NCBI RefSeq assembly: GCF_004340905.1
Contig: NZ_SLXD01000008.1
Span: 181,288 to 245,287 of the forward strand
Origin: Rubrivivax gelatinosus
GTDB taxonomy: Bacteria; Pseudomonadota; Gammaproteobacteria; Burkholderiales; Burkholderiaceae_C
DNA: 64,000 bases
Direction of reading: 5' to 3'
Shown: positions 8,052 through 15,545 of the stretch, piece after piece
Layout of the letters: every line of letters starts with the position of its first letter
How positions within the stretch are numbered: the first letter of the stretch is position 1
Translations under genes and position numbers: made by a program
Notes under the pieces: generated by a model
Database searches by the model: none
What the model was told of the DNA's origin: nothing
The model's input: only the letters and a program-made list of their open reading frames with translations

Positions 8052-9221
8052 ATGATCTCCGAGCCCGCCGACCGCGCCCACGGCATCCTGCCGCTGTACG
8101 GCCAGCCCGAGCGTGTGCTGGCGCGCGCCCGCGGCTGCCGCCTCGTCGATGCGCAGGGGCGGCGTTACGTCGACTTCGAGTCCGGCGTCTGGGCTGCCAA
8201 CCTGGGCCATGCGCATCCGGCGGTGAACCGGGCGATCCGGCGTTCGCTGACGACGGTGATGCACCAGGGCTACGCCTTCCGCAGCGCCGAGGCCGAGATG
8301 CTGGCCGCACACCTGGCGCGGCTGCACGGCCTGCCGGGCGCGCGCAGCGTCTTCCTGTCTTCGGGCTCGGAGGCCGTCAACCTGGGGCTGCAGATCGCGA
8401 TGCAGCTCTCGGGCCGGCGGCGTTTCGTGCGCCTGGACAGCAGCTATCTGTCGGCCTTCGGCTACGGCCGCCTGGCGGCCGACAACGACCAGCGCATCGA
8501 CCTGCGCTGCGACGACCTGGCCGCCGTCGACGCCGTGCCCTGGCACGAGGCGGCGGCGCTGGTGCTGGAGGTCGGCGGTGCGTCGCTGGAGGTGGTGCGT
8601 TTCCCGCACGAGGACTTCGTCGCGCGCGCCGTCGACGCCGCACGCCGCGCCGGCGCCTTCATCGTCTGCAACGAGGTGACGACCGGCTTCGGCCGCACCG
8701 GGCGCTGGTTCGGCTACCAGCACTACGGCCTGCTGCCGCAGCTCGTGGCCTGCGGCAAGGCGCTGGGCAACGGCTACCCGGTCAGTGCGCTGACGGTCGA
8801 CGCCGAGGTGGCGGCGGCGCTGGACACGCAGCCGCTGCGTTATGCCCAGTCGCACCAGAACGACCCCGGCGGCTGCGCCGCGGCCCTGGCCGTCATCGCG
8901 GCGCTGGAAGCCGGCGACTGGGTGGCGCGCGGCGCGGCCGTCGGCGAGCACTTCGCCGCACGCCTGGCCGCGCTGCGGCAGCGCCGGCCGCAGCAGGTGC
9001 TGGCCGTGCGTGGCCGCGGGCTGATGCTGGCGCTGCAACTGGCCGACGAGGCGCTGGCGCAGCGGGTCGCGCGCCGGCTCTTCGAGCGCGGCCAGGTCGT
9101 CGGCCAGCGCGGTGCCAGCCTGCGTTTCATGCCGCCGCTGACCGTCACGAAGGCGATGGTCGACACGCTGGTGCGCGAGATCGGCCATGCGCTAGCCGCC
9201 GAACCAGGAGTCCCGAGATGA
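8052..9221 (+). CDS. class-III PLP-dependent aminotransferase family protein
   Basis: A 389-residue fold-type I enzyme with the class-III layout: phosphate-binding 'SSGSEAVN' near 103-110, 'NEVTTGFGRTGRWFG' at 207-221 and the Schiff-base Lys236 in 'CGKALGNGYP'. The Asp that normally holds the pyridine nitrogen (DEV/DEx) is replaced by Asn207, an oddity that could alter the reaction; some uncharacterised family members seem to share it. Length is slightly below 4-aminobutyrate or acetylornithine aminotransferases (400-430). Its TGA overlaps the ATG of the next gene (ATGA), so an acetyltransferase is co-translated. Amino donor and product are unknown. Confidence 0.8.
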   Translation: MISEPADRAHGILPLYGQPERVLARARGCRLVDAQGRRYVDFESGVWAANLGHAHPAVNRAIRRSLTTVMHQGYAFRSAEAEMLAAHLARLHGLPGARSVFLSSGSEAVNLGLQIAMQLSGRRRFVRLDSSYLSAFGYGRLAADNDQRIDLRCDDLAAVDAVPWHEAAALVLEVGGASLEVVRFPHEDFVARAVDAARRAGAFIVCNEVTTGFGRTGRWFGYQHYGLLPQLVACGKALGNGYPVSALTVDAEVAAALDTQPLRYAQSHQNDPGGCAAALAVIAALEAGDWVARGAAVGEHFAARLAALRQRRPQQVLAVRGRGLMLALQLADEALAQRVARRLFERGQVVGQRGASLRFMPPLTVTKAMVDTLVREIGHALAAEPGVPR

Positions 9222-9781
9222 CCGGAACGATGCCGTCCCAGCCGGTGATCGAGGCCCGCCAGCTGCGGCTGCGGCCTTTCGTCGCTGGCGACGCACCCGA
9301 GGTCCAGCGCCTGGCCGGCGACCGGCGCGTCGCCGAGACGACGCTGGCGATCCCGCACCCCTATCCCGACGGCGCCGCCGAGGCCTGGATCGCGACGCAC
9401 CCGGTCGGCTGGCTGGCCGGGCGCGAGATCAGCTACGCGATCGAACGCCGGTGCGACGCCGCGCTGGTCGGCGCGATCGCGCTGCTCAACGTCAGTGCCG
9501 CGCATGCGCACGCCGAGGTCGGCTACTGGATCGGCCACGACTACTGGGGCCAGGGCCTCGCCACCGAAGCGACGCGTGCGCTGCTCGACTTCGCCGAGAA
9601 CGAACTCGGCCTGACGCGTATCGCCGGCCGCTGCCTGGCGCGCAACCCGGCCTCGGCGCGCGTGATGCAGAAAGCCGGCCTGCGGCCCGAGGGCTGCATG
9701 GTGCGCCACCTCGAGATCGGCGGCGTCTACGAAGACGTGCTGCTGTTCGGGCGGGTTTCGCCGTCTAGGCTGGCGCCCTGA
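9218..9781 (+). CDS. GNAT acetyltransferase, RimJ/RimL type
   Basis: A 187-residue GNAT protein with 'RLRPF' at the start of the fold, 'GYWIGHDYWGQGLATEA' for the acetyl-CoA pyrophosphate loop, and the C-terminal 'NPASARVMQKAGL' helix typical of RimJ/RimL enzymes that acetylate protein N-termini or small amines. The ATG at 9218 overlaps the stop of the aminotransferase gene and has AGGAG eight bases upstream; an ATG at 9230 is possible but lacks this. The 3' end overlaps the convergent nucleosidase gene by 17 bases. Coupling to an aminotransferase suggests that an amino compound may be the acceptor, which is inference. Confidence 0.8.
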   Translation: MTGTMPSQPVIEARQLRLRPFVAGDAPEVQRLAGDRRVAETTLAIPHPYPDGAAEAWIATHPVGWLAGREISYAIERRCDAALVGAIALLNVSAAHAHAEVGYWIGHDYWGQGLATEATRALLDFAENELGLTRIAGRCLARNPASARVMQKAGLRPEGCMVRHLEIGGVYEDVLLFGRVSPSRLAP

Positions 9782-10553
9782 GCGTCCGGGGCATCTCGGC
9801 CAGCAGCCGCCTCACCACCGCCGCGCCGTAGTGCGCGCAGACCGCGGACAGGAAACGTTTGAAGTCGCCGTGCGCGGCGTCGTCGGCGCGGTCGGAGATC
9901 GCGCGGATCGCGACGAAGGGCAGGCCCCATTCGTGGCAGACCTGGGCGACGGCGGCGCCTTCCATCTCGACGGCCAGCGCGTCGGGCAAGGCGGCGCAGA
10001 GCGCGTCGCGGTCTTCGCGCGTGCGCACGAAGCGGTCGCCGCTGACGATGAGGCCGGTGTGCACCGTCGGCGCGTGCAGCGAGAACTCCTGCACCAGCGC
10101 CTCGCCGAACAGCGCCAGCGGGTCGGCCAGCGCGGCCCGTGCCGCGGCGGCGGCGCGTTCGGCCAGCCCAGCGTCGGCCGGGAAACGCGAGACGCCGGTC
10201 AGCGGCACCTCCCAGCGCGGGAAGAAGGGCGAGCCGTCCAGGTCGTGCTGCAGCAGTTCGGCCGAGACGACGACGTCGCCGACCGCGACACCGGGCGCCA
10301 GGCCGCCGGCGATGCCGGTCAGCACGACGGCGCCGACGCGGTAGTGCGAGATCAGCGCCGCGGTCGTCGCCGCCGCGGCCACCTTGCCGACACGCGACTG
10401 CACCGCGACGACCTCGTGGCCTTCGAGCGTGCCGTGCCAGAACTCGCGGCCGCCGATCGTGCGCGGCCGCGCGTCGGGCATCGCGGCCAGCAGGTCGCGC
10501 AGCTCGCGTTTCAGGGCGGCGACGAGGCCCAGCGGGGCGGGGGTGTCGGACAT
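9765..10553 (-). CDS. mtnN: 5'-methylthioadenosine/S-adenosylhomocysteine nucleosidase
   Basis: A 262-residue purine/uridine phosphorylase-fold enzyme. It carries 'GIAGGLAPGVAVGDVVV' (the nucleoside-binding GxAGG loop), 'AVEMEGAAVAQVC' (the Glu that binds the ribose) and 'AISDRAD' with the catalytic Asp. These match MtnN/Pfs, which splits MTA and SAH to adenine and thioribose products in methyl-group salvage. It is about 30 residues longer than E. coli MtnN (232), mostly at the N-terminus. It starts 90 bases from the divergent Crp/Fnr-type regulator. A nucleosidase of closely related specificity cannot be excluded. Confidence 0.82.
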   Translation of the reverse strand: MSDTPAPLGLVAALKRELRDLLAAMPDARPRTIGGREFWHGTLEGHEVVAVQSRVGKVAAAATTAALISHYRVGAVVLTGIAGGLAPGVAVGDVVVSAELLQHDLDGSPFFPRWEVPLTGVSRFPADAGLAERAAAAARAALADPLALFGEALVQEFSLHAPTVHTGLIVSGDRFVRTREDRDALCAALPDALAVEMEGAAVAQVCHEWGLPFVAIRAISDRADDAAHGDFKRFLSAVCAHYGAAVVRRLLAEMPRTLRAPA

Positions 10554-10643
10554 CGGGCTCGGGGTGGAGGCGGCGCGCCGATTGTCCCGGATGTCGCCCA
10601 CGCGCCCGGCGCCGCGCGCCGCCTCGTGTACCGTGCGTCGACG

Positions 10644-11339
10644 ATGTCCGAGCCCTCCACCGCCGCCGACTGGGCGCCGACGCTGCGCGCCGGGGCCTGG
10701 TTCGCCGCGCTGCCGGCCGACCTGGCCGACCACCTGCTGGCGCACGCGCGGGTGCTGGCGCTGCCGGCCGGCACGCGGCTCTTCGCGCGTGGCGACGCGC
10801 CCGACGGGCTGTACGCGGTGGTGCGCGGCCTCGTGCGCATCGGCGCGGTGGGCGAGGGCGCCCGCGAGTCGCTGCTGGCGATGCTGGAGCCGCCGCAGTG
10901 GTTCGGCGAGATCGCGCTGTTCGACGGCGCGCCGCGCACCCACGACGCCTGGGCCGAAAGCGACTGCACGCTGCTGCGGGTGGCCCAGGACGATCTCGCG
11001 CGGCTGCTGGCCGCGCGCCCGCAGCACTGGCAGAGCTTCGGCCGGCTGCTGACGAACAAGCTGCGGCTGACCTTCGCCGCCGTCGAGGAGCTGGCGCTGC
11101 TGCCGCCGACGCCGCGGCTGGCGCGCCGGCTGGCGGCGATGGCCGGCGGTTACGGCGCCTGGGAAGGCCGCAGCAAACGCGTGCTCGAGGTCTCGCAGGA
11201 GCAGCTCGGCCAGATGCTGGCGCTGTCACGCCAGACGGTGAACCAGGCGCTCAAGGAGCTGGAAGCGGCCGGCGCCATCCGCCGCGGCCGCGCGACGATC
11301 GAGATCGTCGACCCCGAACGCCTGCTCGCGGTGCGCTGA
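10644..11339 (+). CDS. Crp/Fnr-family transcription regulator
   Basis: A 231-residue regulator: an N-terminal cyclic-nucleotide-like beta barrel (about 20-130, with 'GLYAVVRGLVRIG' and 'WFGEIALFDGAPRTHDA'), a dimer helix, and a winged HTH at about 170-225 ('SQEQLGQMLALSRQTVNQALKELE'). No N-terminal cysteine cluster is present, so it is not an oxygen-sensing Fnr. The barrel has 'FGEIALFDG' but lacks the Arg-Ser cAMP signature (it reads 'APRTHDA'), so the ligand is unclear. It is divergent from mtnN and convergent with the thiamine-diphosphate enzyme gene, whose stop is directly adjacent (11339/11340). Targets are unknown. Confidence 0.85.
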   Translation: MSEPSTAADWAPTLRAGAWFAALPADLADHLLAHARVLALPAGTRLFARGDAPDGLYAVVRGLVRIGAVGEGARESLLAMLEPPQWFGEIALFDGAPRTHDAWAESDCTLLRVAQDDLARLLAARPQHWQSFGRLLTNKLRLTFAAVEELALLPPTPRLARRLAAMAGGYGAWEGRSKRVLEVSQEQLGQMLALSRQTVNQALKELEAAGAIRRGRATIEIVDPERLLAVR

Positions 11340-13094
11340 TCAGGCCGGCGCGACGACGCGCCGCCAGGCGGCGCGCGCCACCAGGCGCAGCTTGTTGCCG
11401 ACACTCATGCGCGCCAGGTTGGTCTTGACGATGCCGCGCGTGAAGCGCGTCTGCTTGGAGTAGTCGACGTGCACGTCGACCACCACCGGCCGGCCGGCGG
11501 CGGCCTGCTCGTGGGCGGCCTGCAGCACGCGCTCGATGTCGGCGTCGTTCTGCATGCGCAGGTAGGCGGCGCCGGCGGCCATCGCGATGCCTTCGATGCG
11601 GATCTCGGGCAGCACGGTGCAGGCCTTGCGGTTGTAGGGCAGCTGCTGGGCCTGCGAGATCTGCGACAGCTCGCCGTCGTTGAAGACGCAGACGACGACG
11701 CCCAGGCCGTGTTCGTCGGCGGTGCTGAGCTCGATGCCGGTCATCAGGAAGGCGCCGTCGCCGACGACGGCGACCACCGGCTGCTGCGGGTGCGTCAGCT
11801 GGATCGCCACCGCCGCCGGCACGCCGTAGCCCATGCAGTTGAAGTCGGTCGGCGTGACGAGGTGGCGTGCGCGCCGGCTCTGGAAAAGTTCGGCGGTCAG
11901 GAAGGTGTGGTTGCCGTCGTCGGTGACGACGAAACCGTCGTCGGGCAGCGTGGCGCGCAAGGCGTCGAAAAAACGCTGCGGGTTGACGCGGCCGCCGCCG
12001 TCGTGCGCCAGCCATTCGGCGCGGTAGGCCTGTTTGGCGGCGGCGATGCGGCTGGCCACCGAGTCCGCGCGTGCAGCACGCGTGGCGGCGCCTTGCGAGC
12101 CCAGCGCGGCGATCTTCGCCGCCAGCGCCGGCATCACCTGGCGCGCGTCGCCTTCGATCGTGATCTCGGCCGGGTAGTTGGCGCCGAAGACCTCGGGGTT
12201 GATGTCGACGTGCACCAGCTTCCAGCTCGCGCGCAGGCCGTAGCTGCCGGTGGCGATCTCGCCGAAACGGGTGCCGACGGCCAGCAGCACGTCGCAGTCG
12301 GCAAACGCCTGCTCGGCCGCCGGCACCGCCGCCGGGCCGATGCCCATGCCGGCGTGCAGCCGGTGTGTGCCGGGGAAGGCGCTCAGGCCTTGCAGCGTCG
12401 TCGCCACCGGCGCGCCCAGCGCCTCGGCGATGCGCGCCACCGCGTCGCCGGCGTCGACCGCGCCCCAGCCGACGAAGAGCCCGGGGTGTTCGGCGGCCAG
12501 CAGCGCACGCGCGGCGCGTTCGATCGTCGCGTCGTCGGGTGCTGCCGGCGGCGCATCGGGCACGAAGGGCGGCAGCTCGTCGACTTCGCCGGGCAGCATC
12601 TGCAGGTCGACCGGGATCTCGACGAAGACCGGGCCGGGCTCGCCGCGTGTCGCCGTGCGCCAGGCTTCGTACAGCGTCGGCACGACGTCGCGGTGGCGCG
12701 TGACGCGCCAGGCGCCTTTGGTCACCGGCTTCACCCATTCGAGCTGGTCGAGCTCGTGCAGCTGGTAGCGGAAACCGTGGCCCGTGTGCGTGCCGCCGGA
12801 GATCACCAGCATCGGGATGCCGTCCAGATACGCCTCGCCGATGCCGGCCATCGCCAGCGCGGTGCCGGCGGCCGGCACGATGAGCAGCGCGCCGACGTGC
12901 TCGTTGGTGCGGCTCACCGCGTCGGCCATGAAGGCGGCGTTGCCTTCGTGCGTGACGCGGATCGGCGTGACGACGGCCGAGCCCGCGAGCGCGTCGTAGG
13001 TCTCGGTGTTGTGCACGCCGGGGATGCCGAAGGTGTGGCGCACCCCCAGCTGCTCCAGCGCGTGGCGCACCAGTTCGGCGGCGGTCTTCTTCAT
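11340..13094 (-). CDS. thiamine-diphosphate-dependent enzyme, acetolactate synthase-like
   Basis: A 584-residue enzyme with the three-domain ThDP decarboxylase fold: catalytic Glu in 'THEGNAAFMADA' (about residue 50), a central Rossmann-like domain, and the C-terminal ThDP motif 'GDGAF' followed 24 residues later by 'ND'. Its size equals acetolactate synthase large subunits, but no regulatory subunit is nearby and a basic C-terminal tail of about 40 residues ('SVGNKLRLVARAAWRR') is unusual. It follows the flavoprotein gene by 15 bases on the same strand, so the two probably act in one pathway. A role in decarboxylating or ligating a 2-oxo or 2-hydroxy acid is inferred; calling it ilvB would go too far. 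Confidence 0.75.
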   Translation of the reverse strand: MKKTAAELVRHALEQLGVRHTFGIPGVHNTETYDALAGSAVVTPIRVTHEGNAAFMADAVSRTNEHVGALLIVPAAGTALAMAGIGEAYLDGIPMLVISGGTHTGHGFRYQLHELDQLEWVKPVTKGAWRVTRHRDVVPTLYEAWRTATRGEPGPVFVEIPVDLQMLPGEVDELPPFVPDAPPAAPDDATIERAARALLAAEHPGLFVGWGAVDAGDAVARIAEALGAPVATTLQGLSAFPGTHRLHAGMGIGPAAVPAAEQAFADCDVLLAVGTRFGEIATGSYGLRASWKLVHVDINPEVFGANYPAEITIEGDARQVMPALAAKIAALGSQGAATRAARADSVASRIAAAKQAYRAEWLAHDGGGRVNPQRFFDALRATLPDDGFVVTDDGNHTFLTAELFQSRRARHLVTPTDFNCMGYGVPAAVAIQLTHPQQPVVAVVGDGAFLMTGIELSTADEHGLGVVVCVFNDGELSQISQAQQLPYNRKACTVLPEIRIEGIAMAAGAAYLRMQNDADIERVLQAAHEQAAAGRPVVVDVHVDYSKQTRFTRGIVKTNLARMSVGNKLRLVARAAWRRVVAPA

Positions 13095-13109
13095 CGTGCT
13101 CTCCTGGGG

Positions 13110-14696
13110 TCAGGCGCCGAGGTGGCACACGGCGGCGTTGGCGGTCAGCAGGCAGCCGGGCAGGAAAGTGCCTTCGAGCGACTTGCGCCCGCTGGCGTTG
13201 CCGCCGCCGAAGCCCGCGGCCTCGCCGACCGCGTACAGCCCGGCGATCGGCGTGCCCTTCGTGTCCAGCACGCGGCTGGACAGATCGGTCTGCAGGCCGC
13301 CCATCGACTTGCGCGTCAGCAGCCGGCAGCGGATGGCGATCAGCGGCCCGGCCGCGGGGTCGAGGATGCGCTGGTAGCGGCAGGTGCGCACGCGGTCGCC
13401 ACGCCAGCGCCGCAGGTGTTCGATGCGGCGCAGCTGGTCGTCGTCGTGCAGCGCCGGGCCGCGTGCGATCTGGGCGTCGTAGGGCGCGATCTGGGCGTGC
13501 AGCGTCGCGGCGTCGAGGCGCTCGTCGCCCGCCAGCGCATTCATGCGCTGCGCCAGTTCGCCCAGCGTCGCACCCTGCACGACGTCCGGGCAGCGCGCGA
13601 GCAGCTCGTCGACCAGCTCGGGCTGGCCGCGCAGCAACTGGCGCGCGAAGCCGAGCACGCGGCGCTCGCGGATCTGCGGGTTGTGTTCGGCGCCCGAGGC
13701 GGCGAGCTCCTTGTCGGCGATGCGGCGGTTCAGCAGCTGCCAGGTCCAGGGCCAGGCTTCGCGGGCGACGCGTTCGACCATCGCCGCGGTGTCGTAGCCG
13801 GTGACGAAAGGCTCGGGGCCGATGCGCCGGCCGTCCGGGCCCAGCCACAGCGCCGAGCGGGTCGGGATCAGGCTCAGCCCGTGGCCGTCGAACTGCGGGT
13901 TCGGGTGGGCGACGCCGGCGGCGTAGTGCCACATGCGGTCCAGGTGCGTGAGGCGCGCGCCGTGGCGCGCCGCGGCGTCGTGCAGCCGGCCGTCGGCGTG
14001 CGGGTGCGAGCCGTTCAGCAGCTCGGCCGGCGCCGGGCCGGCCGACCACAGCGAACGCACCCGCGCCAGGTCGCCGGTCAGGCCGCCAGCGGCGACGATG
14101 ACCGCGTCGGCGGTCAGGCTGAACTCGCGGCCGGTGTTCTCGTCGACGCCGCGCACGCCGGCGACACGGCCGTCGGTGAGTTCGAAGTCATCGACGCGGT
14201 GGTACAGCCGCCAGTCCAGCCGCGCCGCGTGACGGTGGTCGCGCAAGGCGGCGAGCTGGGTCTGCACGAGCTGGCGTGCGGTGCCCCAGAGCACGTGGTA
14301 ACGCGGCAGGCTGTTGCCGGGCGTCGTCCAGCCGCGTTCGACCCACTGAACCGCCGGGATGAACCGCAGGCCACGCGCGCGCAGCGCCTCGTAGACCTCG
14401 GGCACGCAGCGCTCGACATAGTGCTCGGCCCAGCGCCGCGGCCATTCGTCCTCGGGCCCGAAATCGGCGAAGGACAGCCAGTCGGCCAGCGCCACCGCCG
14501 GGCTGTCGGGGATGCCGCTGCGGCGCTGCAGCGGCGTGCCGCACAGCGCCATGCCGCCGAAGGCGTGCAGCCCCAGCCCGCCGGGCGCGGCGGCGCGGTC
14601 GAGCAGCGTGACGGCATGGCCGGCGTCGAGCAGGCCGAGCGTGGTGGCCAGCCCGGCGGGGCCGGCGCCGACGACGAGGCAGCGGGAGGAGGACAT
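13110..14696 (-). CDS. FAD-dependent dehydrogenase, fumarate reductase/ketosteroid dehydrogenase type
   Basis: A 528-residue flavoprotein. 'VGAGPAGLATTLGLLDAGH' near the N-terminus is the FAD-binding Rossmann motif, 'VIVAAGGLTGD' the second FAD contact, and 'GEAAGFGGGNASGRKSLEG' the C-terminal FAD/substrate segment seen in succinate dehydrogenase/3-ketosteroid dehydrogenase relatives. No signal peptide is clear, so it is probably cytoplasmic. It is the first gene of a two-gene operon with the ThDP enzyme. The start ATG at 14696 begins directly before the FAD motif as expected. The 209 bases upstream to the next gene (14697-14905) show no feature I recognise. Substrate unknown. Confidence 0.78.
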   Translation of the reverse strand: MSSSRCLVVGAGPAGLATTLGLLDAGHAVTLLDRAAAPGGLGLHAFGGMALCGTPLQRRSGIPDSPAVALADWLSFADFGPEDEWPRRWAEHYVERCVPEVYEALRARGLRFIPAVQWVERGWTTPGNSLPRYHVLWGTARQLVQTQLAALRDHRHAARLDWRLYHRVDDFELTDGRVAGVRGVDENTGREFSLTADAVIVAAGGLTGDLARVRSLWSAGPAPAELLNGSHPHADGRLHDAAARHGARLTHLDRMWHYAAGVAHPNPQFDGHGLSLIPTRSALWLGPDGRRIGPEPFVTGYDTAAMVERVAREAWPWTWQLLNRRIADKELAASGAEHNPQIRERRVLGFARQLLRGQPELVDELLARCPDVVQGATLGELAQRMNALAGDERLDAATLHAQIAPYDAQIARGPALHDDDQLRRIEHLRRWRGDRVRTCRYQRILDPAAGPLIAIRCRLLTRKSMGGLQTDLSSRVLDTKGTPIAGLYAVGEAAGFGGGNASGRKSLEGTFLPGCLLTANAAVCHLGA

Positions 14697-14905
14697 CGGC
14701 CCGCAGTCTGCTGCGCGGCGGCGGCGGCGTCTGTCCAAAGGACGACACGGCGGCGGCGGGGTGGGCAGGGGTTTCCCGGGCGTGCGGATGTCTGCGCTGC
14801 CGGCGGCTGCGTCGGCGCGCAAGGCCCGTCCGGCGTCTCCTGCCTGCGGGGGAGGCCGCAGGGGCGATGGCCGCCGGCGCGCCGCGGCGCCTCAATCGGG
14901 CCACG

Positions 14906-15511
14906 ATGAGCTGCCTGATCTTCCTGGCGAAACTCTTCGCCTTCATCCTGGCCGTCGTGCTGATGCTGGCCCTGCTGATCAATGTCGTCAGCGCGATCGT
15001 CACGGTGGCCGCCTGGCTCAATGAGCGCCTCAGGAGGCCGGCGCGGCGCACACGCCGCCAGCTGATGGAAGCCAACGGCTACTACCGCGGTCTGCGTTAC
15101 GTCGACCTTCCCGAGCGCTTGCGGCGCGCGGCGTCGATATCGGGTGGGTCGTCGGGCCGCACGCGCTACACCTGGGGCGTGCCCGATGATCCGATGTACC
15201 TGGAGTGCGACGCCCAGGGCGTCATCGTCGACCACATGCCGCCGCGTGCGCCGCCGGACCTGCTGCGCCATTTCTTCGAGACCCAGCCGCTGGACGGCTG
15301 GACGCTGGAGCGCATCGAGCACGCGATCGGCCGGCCCACCGACAGCATCGACTGCGATCGTGGCCGGTGGATCTACTGGTGGCGGCTGCCGGACAAGGCG
15401 CGCATCGAGCTGTTGTGGATCGACGGCAGTTGGCGGGCCGAGCTGTTCGACGGCGTGCACCGCCATCGGCTGGCGCCCCCGGCAGGAATCGAACCTGCAT
15501 CTGAGACTTAG
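14906..15511 (+). CDS. membrane-anchored protein of unknown function overlapping tRNA-Arg
   Basis: A 201-residue reading frame with one strong N-terminal membrane helix ('LAKLFAFILAVVLMLALLINVV') and a soluble C-terminal part rich in Trp and Arg. The last dozen residues ('PPAGIEPASET') are encoded by the strand opposite the tRNA-Arg gene, and the stop lies inside it, so this end is set by the tRNA sequence and may not be selected as protein. Codon use in the body matches the neighbours. I recognise no family. The gene might be real with a tRNA-derived tail, or an older longer gene may have been cut here. Confidence 0.5.
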   Translation: MSCLIFLAKLFAFILAVVLMLALLINVVSAIVTVAAWLNERLRRPARRTRRQLMEANGYYRGLRYVDLPERLRRAASISGGSSGRTRYTWGVPDDPMYLECDAQGVIVDHMPPRAPPDLLRHFFETQPLDGWTLERIEHAIGRPTDSIDCDRGRWIYWWRLPDKARIELLWIDGSWRAELFDGVHRHRLAPPAGIEPASET

Positions 15512-15545
15512 GAGGTCCCCGTTCTATCCATTGAACTACGGCGGC
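15471..15545 (-). tRNA. tRNA-Arg, anticodon CCU
   Basis: A 75-nt cloverleaf with encoded CCA. D arm GTTC/GAAC, anticodon stem GGGAC/GTCTC with loop CTCCTAA (anticodon CCT), and T arm GCAGG-TTCGATT-CCTGC are all intact. The acceptor stem reads GCCGCCG on the 5' side and CGGGGGC on the 3' side, which leaves a G-G clash at pair 4-69; in related bacteria I would expect GCCCCCG. The 5' side overlaps the last codons and TAG stop of tamB, and the 3' half overlaps the end of the convergent membrane-anchored gene. It decodes AGG, a rare codon in this GC-rich genome. Confidence 0.9.

Noticed and set aside
11340-13094. Calling the ThDP enzyme acetolactate synthase (ilvB)
   Set aside because: No small subunit or ilv genes nearby, and a different C-terminal tail; the substrate cannot be read from sequence.
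11469-14909. 1100-codon open frame antisense to the ThDP and flavoprotein genes
   Set aside because: No family motif, shadow-like composition, and both genes on the other strand have complete catalytic motifs.
15478-15511. Short 'AGIEPASET' peptide end as a conserved protein motif
   Set aside because: It is the translation of the strand opposite a tRNA gene and is a common annotation artefact.
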